Under the pieces are notes generated by a model. That model did no database searches. It saw nothing but the letters and a program-made list of their open reading frames with translations, and was not told the DNA's origin. Of a stretch of DNA of 55,310 bases, positions 51,349 through 55,310 are shown piece after piece; position 1 is the first letter of the stretch; each line of letters starts with the position of its first letter. This DNA comes from Hyphomicrobiaceae bacterium. Lineage in GTDB: Bacteria; Pseudomonadota; Alphaproteobacteria; Rhizobiales; Methyloligellaceae. The translations under genes and the position numbers were made by a program. The stretch is taken from the NCBI GenBank assembly GCA_028066055.1, contig JALCBY010000024.1, positions 1-55,310 of the forward strand. Reading direction: 5' to 3'.

Positions 51349-52119
51349 ATGGTCCGCTCATTGGAAGACAAGATTGCAGTGGTGACCGGCGCCAGCCGGG
51401 GCATTGGACGGGAGATCGCGTTCAAGCTCGCGAAGGAAGGTGCCATGGTCGTCGTGCACTACGGCGGCAGCAAAGAGGCCGCCGAAGCCGTTGTGACGCA
51501 GATTGAAGTGGATGGAGGCAAAGCGTTTGCCGTCCAGGGCGACCTTTCAAAGCCCCGCGCCTCGAAGGCGCTTTTTGAGAGAATCGATACCGGCCTCAAG
51601 GCGCACAATGGCAGCGCCAACTTCGACATCCTCGTGAACAATGCAGGCATCGCGACCTTCGTCGACTTCGCCAACACCAGCGAAGACCAGTTCGACGAGC
51701 TCATCGCCGTCAATCTGCGCGCACCCTATTTCCTGGCGCAGGAAGCGGCACAACGGCTCAACGAAGACGGTCGGATCATCAACTTCTCCACCGTCGTCGT
51801 CCGCATGCCCCTGCCGTCCATCGCCGCCTATTCGGTATCCAAGGGCGGAGTTGACGTCCTGACGCGAACCCTGGCGACCGAACTGGGAGAACGTGGCATC
51901 ACCGTCAACGCCATCGCACCAGGCGCGATCCAGACGGACATGGCGGAGTTCCTGAACGATCCGGAAGGAGTCGAATTCACGAAATCGAAGCAGGCGCTGA
52001 AGAGGATCGGCCAGGCCGACGACGTCGCCGACCTCGCACTCTACCTCGCATCACCCGCGGGCCGCTGGGTGACCGGGCAGGTGATCGAGGCGTCGGGCGG
52101 CTCGCTCGTCAGCTACTAG
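51349..52119 (+). CDS. SDR-family oxidoreductase
   Basis: The 256-residue classical short-chain dehydrogenase has the NAD(P) motif VVTGASRGIGREIA, NNAG (LVNNAGIATFVDF), a catalytic Ser in FSTVVVRMPLPSIAAYSVSK with the YxxxK Tyr/Lys, and TVNAIAPGAIQTDM. The end VTGQVIEASGGSLVSY is typical. The substrate is unknown; it resembles FabG-like 3-oxoacyl reductases that act on small aldehydes or ketones. It is divergent from an ArsR gene and is probably derepressed when ArsR meets its ligand. Confidence 0.92.
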   Translation: MVRSLEDKIAVVTGASRGIGREIAFKLAKEGAMVVVHYGGSKEAAEAVVTQIEVDGGKAFAVQGDLSKPRASKALFERIDTGLKAHNGSANFDILVNNAGIATFVDFANTSEDQFDELIAVNLRAPYFLAQEAAQRLNEDGRIINFSTVVVRMPLPSIAAYSVSKGGVDVLTRTLATELGERGITVNAIAPGAIQTDMAEFLNDPEGVEFTKSKQALKRIGQADDVADLALYLASPAGRWVTGQVIEASGGSLVSY

Positions 52120-52135
52120 ATACAAGAAGTATCGA

Positions 52136-52265
52136 CGGGATGCTGCGCTTTTCCTTGCAAGTTGCTGCATCCCGCGCCTCTGTCCGCAGAGCATGGTCCT
52201 CCTCCCCCAGGCGCACGCGGACAGACACACAGGCGGCGGCGCATGCCCCCTCCACATGCGCCGCC
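52136..52265 (+). terminator. Two hairpins between the SDR and dioxygenase genes
   Basis: The first has arms CGGGATGC (52136-52143) and GCATCCCG (52167-52174) with a long loop. The second is a perfect 11-bp stem GGCGGCGCATG (52235-52245) / CATGCGCCGCC (52255-52265) with a 9-base loop. No T-run follows either. They could end SDR transcription, stabilise mRNA, or belong to a small RNA. Confidence 0.45.
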
Positions 52266-52332
52266 GTCGCCTTCACCGGTGCGACGTCAATCGCATAGAT
52301 TTGCTTTGACCTTCCAATCAAAAGGGATGCCC

Positions 52333-52665
52333 ATGACCAGGATCAGCGGCTACCACGCCCATGTCTATTTCGACGCCAACACACTCGCGCAGGCGCGCAC
52401 GCTTTGTGAGGAGGCCCGCGACAGGTTCGGGGTCGAAATGGGACGGGTGCACGAAAAACCGGTGGGCCCGCACCCGGACTGGAGCTGCCAGCTCGCCTTC
52501 GGCCCGGAGAAATTCGCCGACGTCGTGCCCTGGCTCGCGCTCAACCGCAACGGTCTCACCGTCTTTATTCATCCCGAGACAGGTGAGGAACTGAACGACC
52601 ATACCGAACACGCCATGTGGATGGGCCGGATCCGACCGCTCGATACGTCGATTTTCGAGGGCTGA
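52333..52665 (+). CDS. DOPA 4,5-dioxygenase family protein
   Basis: The 110-residue protein matches the DOPA 4,5-dioxygenase family (PF08883) over its full length: ISGYHAHVYFDANTLAQART, PVGPHPDWSCQLAFG, WLALNRNGLTVFIHPETGEE and LNDHTEHAMWMG. The conserved His residues (HAH, HP, HTEHA) can bind Fe(II). In plants and fungi the family opens the ring of DOPA; bacterial members act on unknown catechols. AAAGGG lies before ATG 52333; an in-frame ATG two codons earlier is also possible. It follows the SDR gene and may belong to the same ArsR-controlled unit. Confidence 0.88.
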   Translation: MTRISGYHAHVYFDANTLAQARTLCEEARDRFGVEMGRVHEKPVGPHPDWSCQLAFGPEKFADVVPWLALNRNGLTVFIHPETGEELNDHTEHAMWMGRIRPLDTSIFEG

Positions 52666-52671
52666 TGCCCC

Positions 52672-52884
52672 CTACTGATGGGCCCCAATGTGGAACCGCA
52701 TGCCCGTGAGCGCGGCATCCGCATAGGTCAGAGGCCGCCATGCGTAATACATCGCCTTGCCCAGACTGCCCGTCGGGAAAATGACGTAAGCCTGATTATC
52801 CTTCTCCCAGACTTCGATGTGTGTCTGCCGGAAACCACCGTAGGCGGCGGCATACAGGATGAGAAGAATGAGAATCTTTCGCAC
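52672..52884 (-). CDS. Hypothetical small secreted or anchored protein
   Basis: The 70-residue product starts with a hydrophobic segment (MRKILILLILYAAAYGGF), a signal peptide or anchor. About 45 residues follow, with IEVWEKDNQAYVIFPTGSLG and YYAWRPLTYADAALTGMRF. There is no family that I recognise. It begins 5 bp after the end of the membrane protein gene upstream on the same strand, so it is likely in that operon, and ends 6 bp from the dioxygenase stop. Confidence 0.6.
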   Translation of the reverse strand: MRKILILLILYAAAYGGFRQTHIEVWEKDNQAYVIFPTGSLGKAMYYAWRPLTYADAALTGMRFHIGAHQ

Positions 52885-52889
52885 AGCAC

Positions 52890-53747
52890 CTACTTCCGCG
52901 TGACCGCGCCTCCGCGCGGACCTTCGTAGGTCAGGTAGGCAAAGGAGAGAGATAGAACGCCGATGGAGATCAGGGTCTGCGCCGCGTAAAGCACCGCCTC
53001 AAGCGTCAGGGTCAGTGACTTTGGCAGACTGGCATAAAGGGCCAATGCCGGCTCTCCGAAAATCAACGTTATTCCGACCAGCGCGAACCCGACAATAATG
53101 CCCAATCCGAACATCAAAAAGAGGATCGCCAGGAATTGCCAATTATGTCCCCGGGAGATGTCCCATGCCGCACGAAATCCGAAGTCCGCGTGCCCAATTG
53201 CGGCAGCAGGAAGCGTCAGGCTCAGCCGAAAGACGACGATTGCGAGATAGAGGAAGAACGGGATGAAACAAATGACGAGGAGATAGTCAAAAGCCGATCC
53301 CGCACCTGTCGCCGAAAAAGCAAGCCCGATCACGGTAGAGATCAGCATCAATGCCACAATAAGAATCATGGCCCAAAGGAAAACCCCGATCACATAGAAA
53401 ATGTACCGCCAGACCACGCGGTCGAACCGCAACGGAACGTTTCCAACCGCGTGTTCGCCCAAAAGAATACTTCGGTGCCAAAAAACGGCGATGACGGCCA
53501 GAAAGAAACCGAACAGCAGCGCGACCGGCAGGCCCCACAAAAACTGGCTGAACGTGGGGTTCCGGGCCCCCTGTTCTTCGGCCAACACAAATGGCGGTTT
53601 TTCGATCATGCCGAGATCCATTGCCACACCGGTCAGCAGGTAAAGCAGGATGATCGGGAACGAGATATAGAGAGCAAACAGGCGCTTCTCCCAGATCAAT
53701 GAAATGGCCTTCGTGAAGATTTTCCACGGCGGAAGTTCGATTTCCAT
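52890..53747 (-). CDS. Multi-pass membrane protein, paralogue A
   Basis: The 285-residue protein has about six hydrophobic helices. Marks shared with the next gene are ISLIWEKRLFALYISFPIIL, VFWHRSILLGEHAVGNVPLR, FDRVVWRYIFYVIG and FGFRAAWDISRGHNWQFLAI. The two proteins align along their whole length, so they arose by tandem duplication. No transporter or enzyme motif is visible; the WHRS/RAAW pattern recurs in conserved alphaproteobacterial membrane proteins. It is probably co-transcribed with the 70-residue gene after it. The function is unknown. Confidence 0.78.
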   Translation of the reverse strand: MEIELPPWKIFTKAISLIWEKRLFALYISFPIILLYLLTGVAMDLGMIEKPPFVLAEEQGARNPTFSQFLWGLPVALLFGFFLAVIAVFWHRSILLGEHAVGNVPLRFDRVVWRYIFYVIGVFLWAMILIVALMLISTVIGLAFSATGAGSAFDYLLVICFIPFFLYLAIVVFRLSLTLPAAAIGHADFGFRAAWDISRGHNWQFLAILFLMFGLGIIVGFALVGITLIFGEPALALYASLPKSLTLTLEAVLYAAQTLISIGVLSLSFAYLTYEGPRGGAVTRK

Positions 53748-53890
53748 GATGTGAACTTGTGCAACCCTAGCTATCAGGTGAGCAAAGACGATGCAGATTC
53801 ATAAAAAATATGTGCAGCAACTCAACAAAAATTTCGCAGATGTCCTCAGAAAGATCGATGTCCTGAAACATTGATTTTGGCACGACAAAC

Positions 53891-53914
53891 AAAAAGGGCG
53901 GCAGGGGCCGCGCT
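53891..53914 (-). terminator. Terminator for the paralogue B gene
   Basis: On the minus strand AGCGCGGC and GCCGCCCT form an 8-bp stem with one mismatch and a CCCT loop, followed by TTTTTG. It lies 75 bp after the stop at 53989, so the two paralogous genes are transcribed separately. The 240-bp gap otherwise holds only the promoter of paralogue A. Confidence 0.7.
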
Positions 53915-53988
53915 CTTCTCAATTCACTTTTGTGCGGCGTATTTTGCGGCTCAAAGGATCAAACAGATCGCTAAACGACTTGTCTTAC

Positions 53989-54846
53989 TCAATCCTGGGA
54001 GCTTCGGGCACCGGTTTTGTAAGTCAAGTATGCATACGTGACGGACAAGATTCCAACGCCTAGAAGCGCTTGAACAGCCGCCAATACCGAAATGACGCCT
54101 TCGCTTAGTGTTTTCGGCAGCAAGTCCAGCGGATTGAGGACTGCTCCATTGGAATGGAACGCAACGATGGCGGCGGCAACAATAAGCGGAAGAACCAGCA
54201 CGATATTCGCCAAGAAATAAAGAGAAATGATCGCTAGCAGGTTCCAGCCATACCCCTTTGAGAGACGCCAGGCTGCACGCAGGCCGAAGCTCCGGCGTGC
54301 GATTGCCTTTGCCGGAAGCACTAGACCCAACCGAAAGGAAGCGACACCAAGCCACAGAGCGAGCGGCATCAGGACCACGAACACGAAAACATCTACAGCG
54401 GATTGGTGAACACTGAAGGACGTAAGCATGCTTGAAAGCGCGGTTCCGAAAAACACGAAGGCAGCCGTACAGAGTACAGACGTCAAGATACCGTATGGAA
54501 CATATCGCCAAATAATCGCGTCGAACCGTAACGGCACACCATGCACGGTGTTCTCATCGAGCAGAACGCTGCGGTGCCAATAGACAGCCATCACGAACAG
54601 CACGAAAACGAGCACCAAGGAACCGATAAAAAACACAACGGCTTGCATAAGACCGGGCAAAAATGTTGATTGTCCTTCTTCGGAGCCGCCGGGAAAAATA
54701 ACGAATGTCCCCGTGTCCTCACCGATCCCGCTGAGAAGATAAAGAACAATAAGCGGTGAAGATATAAAAAGGGCGAATTTTCGCTTTTCCCAGATAAGCA
54801 GAACGGCTCTCTTAACTACCTCCACAGAGGGCAACTCAGGGTTCAT
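53989..54846 (-). CDS. Multi-pass membrane protein, paralogue B
   Basis: The 285-residue protein is the same length as its neighbour and shares VLLIWEKRKFALFISSPLIV, VYWHRSVLLDENTVHGVPLR, FDAIIWRYVPYGIL, SFGLRAAWRLSKGYGWNLLA and a common C-terminal helix (GVGILSVTYAYLTYKTG). It has about six membrane helices. The codons are slightly richer in A+T than in paralogue A. The promoter region upstream (54847-54960) is strongly AT-rich. The function is unknown. Confidence 0.78.
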   Translation of the reverse strand: MNPELPSVEVVKRAVLLIWEKRKFALFISSPLIVLYLLSGIGEDTGTFVIFPGGSEEGQSTFLPGLMQAVVFFIGSLVLVFVLFVMAVYWHRSVLLDENTVHGVPLRFDAIIWRYVPYGILTSVLCTAAFVFFGTALSSMLTSFSVHQSAVDVFVFVVLMPLALWLGVASFRLGLVLPAKAIARRSFGLRAAWRLSKGYGWNLLAIISLYFLANIVLVLPLIVAAAIVAFHSNGAVLNPLDLLPKTLSEGVISVLAAVQALLGVGILSVTYAYLTYKTGARSSQD

Positions 54847-54980
54847 TTTATTTTTTATTTCAATCTAAAGCTGTAATGGAATCGGATATCACATCTTCTA
54901 TATAAAATAATATCTGCAATACAATAGAAATATTTGAATTGGTGCAGGTGATTGAATCGAAGTCCGGATCAGAATGGCGA

Positions 54981-55015
54981 AAAACAAAAAAAGAAGGGCG
55001 GCCGAAGCCGCCCTT
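54981..55015 (-). terminator. Rho-independent terminator after thiC
   Basis: On the minus strand a perfect 9-bp stem AAGGGCGGC/GCCGCCCTT closes a TTCG tetraloop and is followed by CTTTTTTTGTTTTT. It lies 65 bp after the thiC stop. Confidence 0.92.
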
Positions 55016-55019
55016 GCTG

Positions 55020-55070
55020 GATTCTGGACAAAGCCTGCCCCCGCACAAGCGGGGGTCGGAATGACAGGCT
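55020..55070. repeat. REP-like intergenic palindrome
   Basis: The core CCCCCGC-ACAA-GCGGGGG (55038-55055) lies between ATTCTGGACAAAGCCTGC and GTCGGAATGACAGG. This kind of sequence (ATGACAGG / CCCCCGC...GCGGGGG) recurs in intergenic regions of many alphaproteobacteria as a repetitive extragenic palindrome. I found only this copy in the window, so calling it a repeat rests on general knowledge. Confidence 0.6.
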
Positions 55071-55079
55071 AAGACATCC

Positions 55080-55310
55080 CTACTCCGCCGCGGGCGGCAC
55101 CTTCAGGCTCTCGTTGCTCTCTTTGACCGCGTCGGCCTTCGCCTTTTCCACGTCTTCGGCTGGCACGTAGACCTCGTTGCCGAGTTCCTTGAACTTCTCC
55201 GACATCTCGGCCATACCGGCCTCGATTTCTTCTTTCGTCCCTGTCGTGGCTCCGCCACTCCCCGCCTCTTGATCAGTCCCTGTCGTGGCTCCGCCACTCC
55301 CCGCCTCTTG
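55080..55310 (-). CDS. thiC: Phosphomethylpyrimidine synthase ThiC, C-terminal end (partial)
   Basis: Only the last 76 codons are in the window; the gene continues past the right edge. The frame ends EIEAGMAEMSEKFKELGNEV followed by a charged tail to PPAAE and TAG at 55082-55080. IEAGMAEMSEKFKELGNEVYV aligns with the C-terminus of ThiC (in E. coli [21 protein letters not shown]). ThiC is a radical SAM enzyme that makes the thiamine pyrimidine from aminoimidazole ribotide. The part before this motif is a tandem 13-residue repeat QEAGSGGATTGT(D/K), which is not usual for ThiC. The catalytic Cys motif and any TPP riboswitch are outside the window. Confidence 0.82.
   Translation of the reverse strand, partial: QEAGSGGATTGTDQEAGSGGATTGTKEEIEAGMAEMSEKFKELGNEVYVPAEDVEKAKADAVKESNESLKVPPAAE
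55237..55310. repeat. 39-bp tandem repeat inside thiC
   Basis: The 35-bp sequence at 55237-55271 recurs exactly at 55276-55310, giving a 39-bp period that keeps the thiC reading frame (13 codons). Two copies are visible and the array may continue beyond the edge. The encoded peptide is Gly/Ala/Thr-rich and probably a flexible linker. Confidence 0.85.

Noticed and set aside
55103-55297. A minus-strand Arg-rich frame at the right edge
   Set aside because: It is out of frame with the sequence that matches the ThiC C-terminus and contains only Arg/Lys-rich noise.

Overview
The window is 55.3 kb of GC-rich chromosomal DNA from a flagellated alphaproteobacterium, most likely of the Hyphomicrobiales (Rhizobiales) or a close relative. 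The evidence is the complete CtrA / ChpT / SciP / FlbD regulatory set in Caulobacter-like form, an EipA (DUF1134) envelope protein, an alphaproteobacterial RpoH, a Rhodobacter-type PmtA methyltransferase and DUF2066 and DUF6476-like proteins. Genus and species cannot be read from the sequence. No integrase, transposase, CRISPR array or phage gene was seen.

Layout. 1-2.3 kb: tRNA-Met(CAU), pmtA and mnmA on the minus strand. 2.5-15.3 kb: flagellar block A: a sigma-54 promoter, fliK, flgD, sciP, then fliF-fliG-fliH(flbE)-fliN-flbD, an unusual lysine-rich OmpA-family gene, and flhA. 15.3-19.1 kb: phnM facing a divergent phnDCE phosphonate-type ABC transporter. 19.1-22.5 kb: a bactofilin gene and, upstream on the same strand, one 918-codon frame that joins a complete bactofilin domain to a class A penicillin-binding protein. 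22.6-23.8 kb: a possible 40-codon ORF, a lipoprotein and yajQ. 24.1-27.1 kb: fliJ and fliI, divergent from ctrA. 27.2-33.9 kb: chemotaxis genes (cheA, cheW, cheY, cheB, cheR) with chpT upstream of cheA. 34-45.6 kb: housekeeping and envelope genes (cysQ, a YHS protein, eipA, a coiled-coil membrane protein, a phosphatase), an AT-rich patch next to tRNA-Glu(CUC), rluD, rpoH, a peroxiredoxin and DUF2066, DUF3096 and FAH proteins. 45.8-55.3 kb: a soluble PAS histidine kinase, small secreted proteins, an acid phosphatase, an ArsR/SDR pair around a perfect 37-bp palindrome, two paralogous membrane proteins, and the 3' end of thiC at the right edge.

How the genes fit together. Candidate CtrA boxes (TTAA-N7-TTAA with one mismatch) lie in front of sciP, fliF, flhA and fliI. 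The ctrA upstream region holds two GANTC (CcrM) sites and several TTAACC half-sites. This predicts a Caulobacter-like circuit: phosphorelay through ChpT to CtrA, CtrA driving early flagellar operons and sciP, SciP restraining CtrA, and FlbD with sigma-54 driving the later fliK-flgD promoter.

The most unusual object is the bactofilin-PBP fusion. It would make a cell-wall synthase carry its own cytoskeletal polymerisation domain, while in Caulobacter the bactofilin BacA and the synthase PbpC are separate interacting proteins. The second most unusual is the secreted OmpA-family protein with a histone-H1-like segment of about 300 residues.
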